Assembly: GCF_900102635.1 (NCBI RefSeq)
Contig: NZ_FMZQ01000007.1
Coordinates: 124,001 to 188,000, forward strand
Length of the DNA: 64,000 nucleotides
Reading direction: 5' to 3'
Source of the DNA: Ectopseudomonas chengduensis
Lineage (GTDB): Bacteria > Pseudomonadota > Gammaproteobacteria > Pseudomonadales > Pseudomonadaceae
The position numbers and the translations under genes were made by a program. The number at the start of each line of letters is the position of its first letter. The first letter of the stretch is position 1. This document shows, one piece after another, positions 43,378 to 51,412 of this stretch. The notes under the pieces were generated by a model. That model searched no databases, had not been told where the DNA came from, and was given only the letters and a program-made list of their open reading frames with translations.

Positions 43378-43985
43378 GTGGTCTTGCCCTTATCCCTGTG
43401 GCGCAGATTGAAGCCCTCCAAGATGACGTGATCGTCCAGGGAGGGCGAAATAAGCGCGCAATGTTTGACGCGGCCCCTTGGCTCGCTGACCTCGATCAAG
43501 AAGTGTTTAGCGCCGCTCAGCAGCCAGGCAGCCAGCGTGCGAAGTACAATCGGCTGAAGAAGTTGGCAGACCGGGTATCAGCTGCGGCCGAACCCCATGT
43601 CGCTTGCCGTAAAGGGTGTTCAGAGTGCTGCAATATTGCTGTGGTGATCACCAGCTTCGAGGCGGAGCTGATTGGGGAGGTGATACGGAAGAAGCCGCTA
43701 AAGGTCGGCGTTCGGCATGATGACCTGAGTCTGCGGGAGAAGTACTTTGGTCAGCCGTGCACTTTCCTTAGAAATGGCATGTGCTCGATTTACGCGGATC
43801 GGCCGCTGGCATGTCGTACCCACTTCAATCTCAGTGACACCTCGTTGTTTTGCAGCACCGAGATTCCTCCCGAGGACAGTCGTGTTCCGAATCTCGATTT
43901 CCGCGCATTCTGGGCATCGTATGGGATTGCGTTCTACGATGCCCCGAGGGCCGACATCCGTGAGTTTTTTCCAGGAAAAGGGTGA
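43374..43985 (+). CDS. YkgJ-type zinc/iron-cluster cysteine protein
   Basis: A 203-residue protein. CRKGCSECCNIAVVIT with CTFLRNGMCSIYADRPLACR is the eight-cysteine signature of the YkgJ family (putative zinc- or iron-chelating). Family members have been linked to metal centres and methylation-type chemistry, with no fixed role. It starts inside the AAA+ gene's stop, so the two are translationally coupled and probably work together. Confidence 0.75.
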   Translation: MSGLALIPVAQIEALQDDVIVQGGRNKRAMFDAAPWLADLDQEVFSAAQQPGSQRAKYNRLKKLADRVSAAAEPHVACRKGCSECCNIAVVITSFEAELIGEVIRKKPLKVGVRHDDLSLREKYFGQPCTFLRNGMCSIYADRPLACRTHFNLSDTSLFCSTEIPPEDSRVPNLDFRAFWASYGIAFYDAPRADIREFFPGKG

Positions 43986-43991
43986 AGCAGC

Positions 43992-44207
43992 ATGAAGATC
44001 GATTTACAGGTGGACTACCACCCAAGCGGTAACCGGACGCTCAAACAGCGCAACGAAGGCCAGACCATGTGGGTCGATCTACAAGAGCCGAAAGGCTTGC
44101 TGGCGAACCCTGATATGGGCGTGTTCTACCGCCAGGTGGCGAAGCATTTGGGTGATCTTGTGGCCATGGGGCATGAGGTCAGCTACGCCGACACTTCTGC
44201 TGACTGA
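43992..44207 (+). CDS. Small hypothetical protein
   Basis: A 71-residue protein six bases after the YkgJ-like gene, likely in the same operon. It has a helical segment (MGVFYRQVAKHLGDLVAMG). Not recognised. Confidence 0.45.
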   Translation: MKIDLQVDYHPSGNRTLKQRNEGQTMWVDLQEPKGLLANPDMGVFYRQVAKHLGDLVAMGHEVSYADTSAD

Positions 44208-44215
44208 GCGCGGCG

Positions 44216-44527
44216 ATGTCTGAATCAGGGGTAAACGCAGCTGAGGTGCCCAATGGCCCTGCGCCAGAGCGTGACTGCCCTCACGGTCAGTTGGCCCGCG
44301 CATGCGAACGCTGCGCGGACGCTGCTGAGATTGCCGAGTTGCGCGAGCGTGTCCGCTTGCTGGAGCTGGCCGAGGAGGCTGCTAAGGAAGCCTTTGGCCA
44401 TGTGGTACAGCAAAAGCGCGCCGCTGAGGCGCGATGCAGGAAGCTTGAGGGACAACTGACAGGCGCTTACGCGCAAATTCGCGTTCTGCAGAGTCCCACG
44501 TCAGAAACAGGCTCGACTACTCGCTGA
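44216..44527 (+). CDS. Coiled-coil protein
   Basis: A 103-residue protein. CPHGQLARACERC (possible Zn site) is followed by a coiled coil (EIAELRERVRLLELAEEAAK). The layout resembles small phage proteins. It ends 10 bp before the convergent Abi-like gene. Confidence 0.5.
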   Translation: MSESGVNAAEVPNGPAPERDCPHGQLARACERCADAAEIAELRERVRLLELAEEAAKEAFGHVVQQKRAAEARCRKLEGQLTGAYAQIRVLQSPTSETGSTTR

Positions 44528-44537
44528 GCAGCGTTAC

Positions 44538-45287
44538 CTACGAAGGTTGTGCGGCCGGTGCAATAGCCGCAGGCTGTGCTGGTGCTGGTGCTGGTGCTGG
44601 TGCTGGTGCTGGTGCTGGTGCTGGTGCTGGTGCTGGTGCTGCCGGGCATCCCATCCAGCTTGCCCAGGATTGCGGGAATCTGTCGAAGGTAGCCAGCCAC
44701 GGTTTCAGTTGGGGTTCCAGCCAACCTATTACCTCCAGGCACACCTGGTAGCTGTGGCGCATATCTGGTTTCAGCCATAGCAGCGCGTCGTGATGTGCTG
44801 CGCGATTGCGCAACTCACGGGCCGCGTTGAGTGCTTTCGATATCTCATGCCGCTGGCGCTTCTGCTTTGGGCAGCGAGGGAAGGCGAGGCGCAACTCCTT
44901 CCATAGCTCCACCTCGTGTCGCTTATTGAACAGCGTGGTCCAGAACCCGAAGCTGAGTTCAGAGACGATCCGGTCTGGTGTTGCCGCGTGAGCCTTGAGG
45001 CCGATCTTCTGCTTTGTGCTCGCGATTTCCGCTACGTCCTTCGCTGTGAACGTGGCCACCGCTTCCCACCAGTCAGCGCGTGCATACTTGGTCTTCAGCT
45101 GCAAATGCACGGCATTTCTGAGCGCCACCTCCAGGATGTGGAGGCAGGGCATGATCGATTCGGCGAGTTGAAGGTTGTGCAGGTACGCGACAGCGGCTTC
45201 AGCACCGCGCGGATTCGTTGCATAGCGTACAATGCGGGGCTTAGAGAAGATGCTCTCAAGCAGCGCGCCCGGAATTTGGTTACTCAA
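44538..45287 (-). CDS. Abi-like HEPN protein with variable Pro-Ala tail
   Basis: A 249-residue protein of the Abi_2/AbiD-F type. LHILEVALRNAVHLQL and IVSELSFGFWTTLF are family segments, and RNRAAHH (R160-H165) gives the HEPN Rx4H RNase motif. Relatives stop growth on phage infection, probably by RNA cutting. The last 45 residues are a Pro-Ala repeat coded by a perfect GGTGCT tandem repeat (44581-44640, plus strand), which can change length in steps of two residues without a frameshift. Transcribed alone. Confidence 0.75.
   Translation of the reverse strand: MSNQIPGALLESIFSKPRIVRYATNPRGAEAAVAYLHNLQLAESIMPCLHILEVALRNAVHLQLKTKYARADWWEAVATFTAKDVAEIASTKQKIGLKAHAATPDRIVSELSFGFWTTLFNKRHEVELWKELRLAFPRCPKQKRQRHEISKALNAARELRNRAAHHDALLWLKPDMRHSYQVCLEVIGWLEPQLKPWLATFDRFPQSWASWMGCPAAPAPAPAPAPAPAPAPAPAPAQPAAIAPAAQPS
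44581..44640. repeat. Hexanucleotide tandem repeat (GGTGCT x10)
   Basis: Ten perfect copies of GGTGCT, preceded by one partial copy (TGTGCT). The repeat lies within the 3' end of the Abi-like gene and codes for its Pro-Ala tail. Such tracts vary by slipped-strand pairing. Confidence 0.95.
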
Positions 45288-45394
45288 ATTTGCACATCCT
45301 GCTGTCGCGTATTATATTGGTCTCGCAGCCCTAGGCCGCCCTCTCCCAGAAGTCCCTAATGGTTCATGCTGGTGATGACGCTAGGTAAGTATCC

Positions 45395-45417
45395 ATGGCC
45401 CCGCTCTGCGGGGCCAT
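45395..45417. terminator. Perfect hairpin, possible bidirectional terminator
   Basis: ATGGCCCCGC (45395-45404) and GCGGGGCCAT (45408-45417) form a 10-bp stem with a three-base loop. It lies between the Abi-like gene's start and the end of the 45479 gene. T-runs are weak, so the terminator call is moderate. Confidence 0.5.
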
Positions 45418-45478
45418 CCCATTTCTGGGTCAGGGAATTATCACCCAATCGGCCTGGAGCGCGATACCAGCGACGCGA

Positions 45479-45766
45479 TCAGCTTTCTAGTGCGCCGCCT
45501 TCCGCAGCAACTTCCGGCTTTGCTTGGCTGCTCGCTGCATTCCCCAGAACGGACTTCAGATGCTTGTAGTAGCGGCGTGCTGTGCGTCCGCTGAGTAGGC
45601 CCAGGATCACGCACGCGGCCATAACGGCCAGGTACGTGGAGACCTTTTCAGGCTCACGTTGCATGTTTGCGGCCAGGCTAATGACCATGAGCGCGTTGGC
45701 GAATGCGAATGCTGAGGTTCCGACGAGCCACTTCAGCATTTGTTGGTTGCTACGAGATTCGTTCAT
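45479..45766 (-). CDS. Two-helix membrane protein
   Basis: A 95-residue protein with helices GTSAFAFANALMVISLAAN and YLAVMAACVILGLLSG and a charged tail. The ATG at 45766 has an AAAGAGACG site; the longer frame overlaps the previous gene. It ends a minus-strand run of four small genes. Not recognised. Confidence 0.5.
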   Translation of the reverse strand: MNESRSNQQMLKWLVGTSAFAFANALMVISLAANMQREPEKVSTYLAVMAACVILGLLSGRTARRYYKHLKSVLGNAASSQAKPEVAAEGGALES

Positions 45767-45788
45767 CGCTGCGTCTCTTTGATGGGTG

Positions 45789-46076
45789 CTATCGTTGAGT
45801 GCGTTCCTGGTTGCGCGCCAAAGCCCTCTGGAAAAAGAAAGCGTAACTCCCGGCGGCTCCAAGCCCTGCCACGACACAGAAAGCCCGAGCGGGGCCGGCA
45901 GCGGTGTAAGGTAGCATTGCAAAAACCACGGTCGCGGCTGTAAGTACAGTCGATGAGACCAAAACCAGCCCGAGCTTTCCGCTGCGCGCCGCGATAACTG
46001 CAGAGATGATCTGCATGATCACGAGCACGCTGGCTAACTGAGCGGCAAGCAGATTGATTTGCCCTTCAACCATCAA
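45789..46076 (-). CDS. Membrane protein, three predicted helices
   Basis: A 95-residue hydrophobic protein (LASVLVIMQIISAVIAA, LVLVSSTVLTAATVVFAML, AFCVVAGLGAAGSYAFFF). Four-base overlap with the upstream gene indicates coupling. Not recognised. Confidence 0.5.
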   Translation of the reverse strand: MMVEGQINLLAAQLASVLVIMQIISAVIAARSGKLGLVLVSSTVLTAATVVFAMLPYTAAGPARAFCVVAGLGAAGSYAFFFQRALARNQERTQR

Positions 46077-46606
46077 CTCATACCCCTGAATTTCTTCGAG
46101 GTCGTAGGCTCTTGCATGGCGATGGGCTTGTCCAGCGAAGAGTTCAGCGTGGAAAGTGTCGATTGAAGCTGCTCCACCCGCGTAGCCCCGCGCAGACGCG
46201 GCGTGATGTCCTCTGGTGCTTGAGCGCGCATCTGCCCGAACCCTTTCGCCAGCTTAGCCAGAGCTGCGGTAGCTGCGGGGACAGTCATGAACATCCATGC
46301 AGCCGCACCCTGAAGGTTTTGTCCAGTTGATGGCAGGTCGCCGCTCAGGGCCTGGCCCAAATAGCGCAGAGTCGTGTCTGGGGTAAGCGCTTGGTATGCC
46401 TTGAGGGCTTCTTTCCCTGCCTCGCCCAGTATCTGGGTTTGATGGGCGATTTCCATGCCAAATCCGGCAATGTAGGTAGCGGAACAAAGAGCGGTCGCGC
46501 AGACGGCGGCGGTCGTAGGATCGATCTTAGCCAGGCCTGCACAGAATTTGCCAAATAGAGCGTCTGAGGCCGCCTTCAAGCGTTGTTCAAAGTTCGAGGA
46601 TTGCAT
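46073..46606 (-). CDS. Hypothetical membrane-associated protein
   Basis: A 177-residue protein with hydrophobic helices near residues 30-50 (AAVCATALCSATYIAGFGM) and 105-125 (AAWMFMTVPAATAALAKLA). Start supported by GGAGG at good spacing. It shares a transcript with the two membrane genes downstream. Function unknown. Confidence 0.5.
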   Translation of the reverse strand: MQSSNFEQRLKAASDALFGKFCAGLAKIDPTTAAVCATALCSATYIAGFGMEIAHQTQILGEAGKEALKAYQALTPDTTLRYLGQALSGDLPSTGQNLQGAAAWMFMTVPAATAALAKLAKGFGQMRAQAPEDITPRLRGATRVEQLQSTLSTLNSSLDKPIAMQEPTTSKKFRGMS

Positions 46607-46628
46607 GTGAGCCTCCGTCACGTGTGGC

Positions 46629-46877
46629 CTATTGGGTCGTCAATTCTTTCCGCAGCAAGCCTGTAAACCCTCGTGCCGCTTCAACCATCTCGGGCACGCC
46701 GTCATCCGTGAACATGAACTTGCCATTAGATAGGTCTGTTAGGAAGCATGCGTACACAAGCGACTTGTCGCGCAGATCGGCCTTCAGGTTGTCGCTTATG
46801 GAGCTTTCGCGGATTAGGGTGGCTGTGCCATCCAGGTCCTTGATCAGCTCGGAGATATCCAGTTCATGATGAAGCAT
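46629..46877 (-). CDS. Small hypothetical protein
   Basis: An 82-residue protein (MLHHELDISELIKDL start). The ATG at 46877 is preferred to far upstream starts that would cross the palindrome at 46912. First gene of the minus run to 45479. Not recognised. Confidence 0.5.
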   Translation of the reverse strand: MLHHELDISELIKDLDGTATLIRESSISDNLKADLRDKSLVYACFLTDLSNGKFMFTDDGVPEMVEAARGFTGLLRKELTTQ

Positions 46878-46911
46878 GGCTGCACTCTCAGGTGTGATAA
46901 ATAGTGGCAAG

Positions 46912-46944
46912 TATACACGTAATGATATTCTTATACCGTGTATA
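46912..46944. promoter_or_regulatory. Divergent promoter/operator palindrome
   Basis: TATACACG (46912-46919) and CGTGTATA (46937-46944) are perfect inverted arms in the gap between divergent genes 46629-46877 and 46995-47492. ATACCGTG inside the right arm is shared with the palindrome at 52464. Confidence 0.5.
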
Positions 46945-46994
46945 TTGTTTCCCTGATCGAGCCTGGTCGAGCAACCTAAGCAAAGAGGTATTTT

Positions 46995-47492
46995 ATGAGC
47001 AGCACTGCTGGCGAAGCCGGCCTGAAGGTCGGAGCGCGCGACGAACGCCTGAATTACGAATGGCATGAAAAAGAGTTGTTCCTGTTCAAGATCAACCCCA
47101 GCCGGAAGAAAGCTTTCTACGGGTTAGCTGTGGGCATGTTTGTTTTCGGATGGCTGATCTTTTCAAAAGAACCTATTCGTTGGGGAAAGGCCTACGAGGC
47201 AAGGGTGGAGATCGAAGAGTTGACGCCTCAGATGGCCCAGCTCGCAGCGCTCGGTAAGCCACATGCAGTTCTGTGGATGATCAGGAATGATGAGGCCACC
47301 CGTGATGCGTTCTTGAACGGCGATCACGCCAAGCTTAAGGCAATGGCCGAAGCCGGGGATGCCGAGAGCATGTATTTATGGGGCGTGCAGTACTTGGTAC
47401 AAAAGAAGCCCCAGGAAGCACGTGAATGGATTGCTAAGGCGGCCGCTGAGGGCTTTCTTCCTGCAGTGAAGTACCTCCGTAGGGGCAAGTAG
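46995..47492 (+). CDS. Membrane-anchored Sel1-like repeat protein
   Basis: A 165-residue protein with one transmembrane helix (FYGLAVGMFVFGWLIF, near residue 45). The C-terminal Sel1-like repeats are AEAGDAESMYLWGVQYL and EAREWIAKAAAEGFLPAVKYL. Sel1 repeats bind protein partners. Orientation puts the repeats outside if the N-terminus is cytosolic. Confidence 0.6.
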   Translation: MSSTAGEAGLKVGARDERLNYEWHEKELFLFKINPSRKKAFYGLAVGMFVFGWLIFSKEPIRWGKAYEARVEIEELTPQMAQLAALGKPHAVLWMIRNDEATRDAFLNGDHAKLKAMAEAGDAESMYLWGVQYLVQKKPQEAREWIAKAAAEGFLPAVKYLRRGK

Positions 47493-47568
47493 CTTGCGCT
47501 CTGCCTGGTGAGAGCTTCCGTATCGTTGGAGGGCCATCAGGCAATCTCTGCCGTGCTTCTGTTTTCCG

Positions 47569-47597
47569 TTGTGCGGTAAGTTGAAACTACCTAGAAT
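47569..47597 (+). promoter_or_regulatory. Promoter with shared GGTAA element, copy e
   Basis: TTGTGC (47569-47574), then GGTAAGTTGAAACTACC (47575-47591) and TAGAAT (47592-47597), with exact 17-bp spacing. Drives the 47653 gene and those after it. Confidence 0.7.
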
Positions 47598-47652
47598 GAT
47601 GCTGGCGCGTTGTGCGCCTTAAGCAAGTTCACGAGTAGTTGGAGGCTGCCTG

Positions 47653-47946
47653 ATGGTGGAAGCGAGTGAGCAGGGGTATCCGGACTTTCCAGTGCGCGAC
47701 GTGCGGCGAATGTTCAGGGTCCTTGTCGCATTGGACAAGCTTGGTTCTTCCAGGCTGACCCAGTTGGTCAATGAGACCGGCTATAGCAAACAGAACATCC
47801 TCGATAGCATGAAACGGTCTGGCGCACAGCTCGGTGTGGTGATCGAAAAGGATGAAAACGAGTACCGCCTTGTGAGCTGGGGGCCGGCACTGAACAAGGC
47901 TGGCGTGAGAAAGCTACTTCGCGAGTCTGTATCCAGCAATGAATAA
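47653..47946 (+). CDS. Winged-helix DNA-binding protein
   Basis: A 97-residue protein. Helix-turn-helix segment: SSRLTQLVNETGYSKQNILD, followed by a wing-like EYRLVSWG. It looks like a small transcription regulator. It heads an operon under promoter copy e that continues with a membrane protein and an Mrr-type nuclease; it may control them. Confidence 0.6.
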   Translation: MVEASEQGYPDFPVRDVRRMFRVLVALDKLGSSRLTQLVNETGYSKQNILDSMKRSGAQLGVVIEKDENEYRLVSWGPALNKAGVRKLLRESVSSNE

Positions 47947-47957
47947 GGAATCGACCA

Positions 47958-48221
47958 ATGCCTGATGCCAAAAACACGCTTGCCAAGATCAATTACTGGA
48001 ACGACTGGGCGAAGCTCTCATTTTTCATGTTGTGCGTAGTGATAGCTGGTGTGGTAGCTATTTCTCAGTCCTCGACGCCAGTCACGGGCGAGGCCGCCAT
48101 CGGCACAATCCTCGGAACCACTGTGATCGTAGGCTGGCTGATGTGGTCCCTCGTTATGCGGCAGTTCTGGCATATCCGATCCGAGGCTTCACCCGTTCGC
48201 GTGCGCAGTAACGGTCAATAA
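47958..48221 (+). CDS. Two-helix membrane protein
   Basis: An 87-residue protein with helices LSFFMLCVVIAGVVAIS and IGTILGTTVIVGWLMWSL. It lies 2 bp before the membrane-anchored nuclease gene, so the pair may interact. Not recognised. Confidence 0.5.
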   Translation: MPDAKNTLAKINYWNDWAKLSFFMLCVVIAGVVAISQSSTPVTGEAAIGTILGTTVIVGWLMWSLVMRQFWHIRSEASPVRVRSNGQ

Positions 48222-48223
48222 GC

Positions 48224-49057
48224 ATGGCGAGGCGGGGAGGGTCGTTCCTAGACGCGCTTTTCAATCTGTCAGTGAAGATGCCCTGGTGGCTGAGCCTCGT
48301 TTTCGCGTTCTCGACCTACCTTATCTGCAGACATCTGGCTGGGGGCGAGGTAGGGGCTCTTTCTCATCTCGGCCACGGTGGGTACGCCGGCCAGCAGATT
48401 GTCATAATCTTCGCTATGTTCGCTCAGTATGTCCTTCCAGCTGTCTTCGTCCTCGGCTCTGTAGTTTCGTTGCTGAAGCGCACTCGCCGCGCGCGGCTCT
48501 TTACTTCGGTTGCTCGCTCTGCCGTACCCTCGAAGGCTTTGGAAAGCATCACTTGGCAGCAGTTTGAACAGGTGATCGGCGAGGCCTTTCGCAGACAAGG
48601 CTATCGAGTCGACGAAACTTCGAATGGCGCTGATGGTGGTGTTGACCTGGTGCTCTTCCGTGATGGTGAAAAGGCTCTCGTGCAGTGCAAGCAGTGGAAA
48701 TCCGTAAAAGTGAGTGTCAATGTTGTCCGCGAGCTTTTCGGGGTCATGGCTGCCGAAGGTGCTAGCTGGGGTTTTGTGGTTACTTCCGGTGAGTTCACGA
48801 AGGATGCGAAGGCATTCGCCCGTGGCCGGAATGTCCGGTTGATCGATGGCGCTGTGATTGGTCAGTGGATGGCTGAAAATCGGCTGCCACCGCCCGCGCC
48901 TGAAGAAGCCATTGTGACGACTGCGTTGCAAATAGTGCGTTGCCCTCGTTGTGGTGGTGTTATGCAGACGAAGGAAGCGAAGAAGGGACACAGCGCCGGC
49001 AAGCTTTTCTGGAGCTGTGCTCACTTCCCCCGGTGCAGAGGAGCAAGGCCGCTGTGA
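48224..49057 (+). CDS. Membrane-anchored Mrr-type restriction endonuclease with zinc ribbon
   Basis: A 277-residue protein in three parts. Two transmembrane helices (residues 20-38 and 58-82) come first. An Mrr_cat nuclease domain follows with E120, D141 (GGVDLVLF) and Q154-C-K156. A C-terminal topoisomerase-like zinc ribbon (CPRCGG, then CAHFPRCRG) ends it. All active-site residues are present. Mrr enzymes cut modified or foreign DNA; membrane anchoring suggests action at DNA entry, which is inference. It is coupled by GTGA to the next gene. Confidence 0.85.
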   Translation: MARRGGSFLDALFNLSVKMPWWLSLVFAFSTYLICRHLAGGEVGALSHLGHGGYAGQQIVIIFAMFAQYVLPAVFVLGSVVSLLKRTRRARLFTSVARSAVPSKALESITWQQFEQVIGEAFRRQGYRVDETSNGADGGVDLVLFRDGEKALVQCKQWKSVKVSVNVVRELFGVMAAEGASWGFVVTSGEFTKDAKAFARGRNVRLIDGAVIGQWMAENRLPPPAPEEAIVTTALQIVRCPRCGGVMQTKEAKKGHSAGKLFWSCAHFPRCRGARPL

Positions 49058-49353
49058 AAGGTTATGACCGTTGGATTGATGAAGCAGTTGATCAGGGGCT
49101 GAGCTTTGAAGTCCAGGTATCTGGAAATGGTGACACCATCTGGGTGCACGCCTCAGACGGCTCAACCGTAGGCCGCTTCTCTAAGCGTTTCGGCATCGAT
49201 CTGCATACCACCGTCGTTGCCCAGATGGCTGGGGCTGATCAGTGTCTAATGTGCACCCATGGTGCAGCTGGGGAGGAAGAGTGGGTGCGATTCCGAGAGG
49301 GTATGCTCAAGCACTACGGTTTCGTCGTGCCGGCCTCCGCGTTGGCTTTCTGA
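49054..49353 (+). CDS. Small hypothetical protein coupled to the Mrr-type gene
   Basis: A 99-residue protein starting at GTG that overlaps the nuclease stop, with GAGGAG upstream. Beta-rich (FEVQVSGNGDTIWVHASDG). It may be a partner or inhibitor of the nuclease, judging only from coupling. Confidence 0.5.
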   Translation: MKGYDRWIDEAVDQGLSFEVQVSGNGDTIWVHASDGSTVGRFSKRFGIDLHTTVVAQMAGADQCLMCTHGAAGEEEWVRFREGMLKHYGFVVPASALAF

Positions 49354-49404
49354 ATAAAGCAGGCGAACCAGCGCTCATTGGTCGGCATGCAAGTCCTGCA
49401 AAGC

Positions 49405-49791
49405 TCAGGTGTTCTTAAAGTTCCGAGAAGCGAAGATCAAGGCGAAGGGACCTACCAGCAGGACAAGGCTCAAAAGCATCCATGCCGCACCAAATGCAGC
49501 CTCCCCTGGTTCATAAGTGGGGGACAGTACTCGTAGATATGCACCCCCAGCACTAAGACCCCTGGCAAGCAGGAAGAGCCCTGCAAACGCTACGGCATGC
49601 CGCCAGCCCTTCTTAAGATTTAGGTGCTCGATAATGTTGGACAGCCAAAGAAAGCCGACGGCAATGGTTGCGAGCACGGCAACCCAGAACAAGACACTGG
49701 CAGCGTCTGCCATCATCGCATACCAGAACGTTGCCTCACTTTGTAAGCGTTCTGCAAGAATACCTGTAGCGCTGGGCTCATTATTCCCCAT
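49405..49791 (-). CDS. Membrane protein, three predicted helices
   Basis: A 128-residue protein with helices SVLFWVAVLATIAVGFLWL, AVAFAGLFLLARG and WMLLSLVLLVGPFALIF. It stands alone between convergent units. Not recognised. Confidence 0.5.
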   Translation of the reverse strand: MGNNEPSATGILAERLQSEATFWYAMMADAASVLFWVAVLATIAVGFLWLSNIIEHLNLKKGWRHAVAFAGLFLLARGLSAGGAYLRVLSPTYEPGEAAFGAAWMLLSLVLLVGPFALIFASRNFKNT

Positions 49792-49898
49792 GGCTGAGTG
49801 TCCTCCTTTGTTCCGTTCTCAACGTAATGCTGGTATTCGCGGGGCTTAAGTTCCGCGTTTAATGCCGTGGCGGTACTTGCCGTTATCGTCAGAATTGA

Positions 49899-50300
49899 TC
49901 AGAGAGCTTCTTCGTCCTGGCTGGCGTTCTTGTCGGTTGCGAGTGTCGGAGCAAGGGCATGCATTGAGAACGCTGTACTTAGAACGGCCTGCACGGTGCA
50001 TTTGTAGGTCTTCGATGCTTTGCGGACCTGATCAAGAACATTGGTCCTGATCCGGCATGGGAGCGCCACCTTGTCAGCGCGCCCAGTCCTGCCAAGCCCA
50101 TTGAGGAGGGAGCGCAGCTCTGCCTCATCCTCCCTCATCAATCTTGCAAATGCTTTCGCCGACCAATCGCCCCAATCATCGTCGCTCGCTTCAAATGCAC
50201 GCCGAACGCTTTCGAGTTGCTCGTTAGTGAGCCAGACCGGATAGTTGACGGTCGTGGTTTCCACCGGGGTAATCGTTGTGCCGATGGGAGTACGAGTCAT
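49899..50300 (-). CDS. Third gene of the partition operon, RHH-like
   Basis: A 133-residue protein overlapping parB by four bases. The segment VALPCRIRTNVLDQVRKASK has the strand-helix pattern of a ribbon-helix-helix domain. The middle (RAFEASDDDWGDWSAKAF) is acidic. It may help DNA binding or control of partition. Not recognised as a named family. Confidence 0.5.
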   Translation of the reverse strand: MTRTPIGTTITPVETTTVNYPVWLTNEQLESVRRAFEASDDDWGDWSAKAFARLMREDEAELRSLLNGLGRTGRADKVALPCRIRTNVLDQVRKASKTYKCTVQAVLSTAFSMHALAPTLATDKNASQDEEAL

Positions 50301-51412
50301 GCGCGGGCCTCTTCCTCTTCGGACTCATCGATCTTGTCGAGTGCTTCAAGAATTTGCTCCAGGGCTGTCGCGAGGAGCTTCTTGCGCGCGCGATCCGGTG
50401 CTCCGTGCCAAGTCTTGCGGACCCTTTCGAGACTCTCGCTGACTTCCGAGGGGATACCCTCGATCTTCGACAGAGCAGACAGCAGACGTGTACCGCCTTC
50501 TGTACCTGGCAGCCGCAGCTTGACCTGTGGCATGGGTGGGCGTGGCGTCTTGGCTCCGCCGTTGATGTTCGAGCTTTGTTGACCGGTTTCCTGGGGAGCG
50601 GCGGCCGGAGAAGCTGGAGGGGTATTCATCAGCTCGCGTAGGCGAGCTGATGCCGCCTCGTACGCAGTTCGTAGGCTGGTAAACCCGTTGTTGGTGATCT
50701 GCTCCAGCAGGGGATCATCTTCAGCAAGGCAGCAAAGCGCGCGGTAGTAGGTGGCCTGGGTTCGGCCGCAGCCGAAAACACCCATCATCAGGTCTACCGA
50801 GATTTCCCGGTTGTCTGGACCTAGCTCGCCTTTTAGAGCACCGCAGGTGCTAAGCACCTTGCGCAGTGAAAGAGTAATCTCAGCGACATTCAGGCCTGAA
50901 CGCTGAAGGTTCTCGATCAGTCGCATCAGGTGAACTCGATCCTCGGGGACGAGTTGAAAAATCACCTGGTCGTGTGTGCGCCCTGCCATGAAAGCAGCGC
51001 TCCAACGACGCTCGCCGGTGATGATTTCACCAGTTGGCTGTGCAGTAATAGGCTGATCGATCCCGTTCTTGTAAACGCTATTGGAAAGCGAGAACAGCTC
51101 AGACCAGACCCCGTGCTCGGAGATTTTTCCCTGATCCAGTAGCTCCTTGAGGTATGCCTCCTGGCGAAGTCGCCAACGTTCCACGGCTTCTTTAGGCTGG
51201 ATTTTGAACTCTTCAAGGCGCTCGCGAGTAACGCCGGCCATCTTCAGAGTGACCCAGCGCGGATTTTCAGGCGAAGGGTAGACCTTCGATAGATCGGCCT
51301 GCGCTTCATAGCGCCGTAGTGCCTTGTTCTCCATCTGACTAAGGGCCTGCGCGGCTACGGTTGCCTGGCTGTCGAGTCCGAGGCCGCCACCAATTATCTT
51401 TCTTGCGCTCAT
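50297..51412 (-). CDS. parB: ParB-family partition protein
   Basis: A 371-residue protein. GEIITGERRWSAAFMAGR is the ParB/Srx nucleotide-binding box and ENLQRSGLN the arginine-patch region. A helix-turn-helix region follows (GVFGCGRTQATYYRALCCL). The C-terminus (SALSKIEGIPSEVSE...) should dimerise. ParB binds the centromere and stimulates ParA. Overlaps parA by ATGA. A missing consensus at some GERRxRA positions suggests a diverged plasmid branch. Confidence 0.85.
   Translation of the reverse strand: MSARKIIGGGLGLDSQATVAAQALSQMENKALRRYEAQADLSKVYPSPENPRWVTLKMAGVTRERLEEFKIQPKEAVERWRLRQEAYLKELLDQGKISEHGVWSELFSLSNSVYKNGIDQPITAQPTGEIITGERRWSAAFMAGRTHDQVIFQLVPEDRVHLMRLIENLQRSGLNVAEITLSLRKVLSTCGALKGELGPDNREISVDLMMGVFGCGRTQATYYRALCCLAEDDPLLEQITNNGFTSLRTAYEAASARLRELMNTPPASPAAAPQETGQQSSNINGGAKTPRPPMPQVKLRLPGTEGGTRLLSALSKIEGIPSEVSESLERVRKTWHGAPDRARKKLLATALEQILEALDKIDESEEEEARA

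Noticed and set aside
45366..45569. 67-codon plus-strand frame after the Abi-like gene
   Set aside because: It crosses a strong hairpin and the end of a minus-strand gene and lacks a ribosome site.
48269..49165. Minus-strand open frame of 298 codons
   Set aside because: It mirrors the Mrr-type nuclease gene, whose catalytic and zinc motifs are clear on the plus strand.
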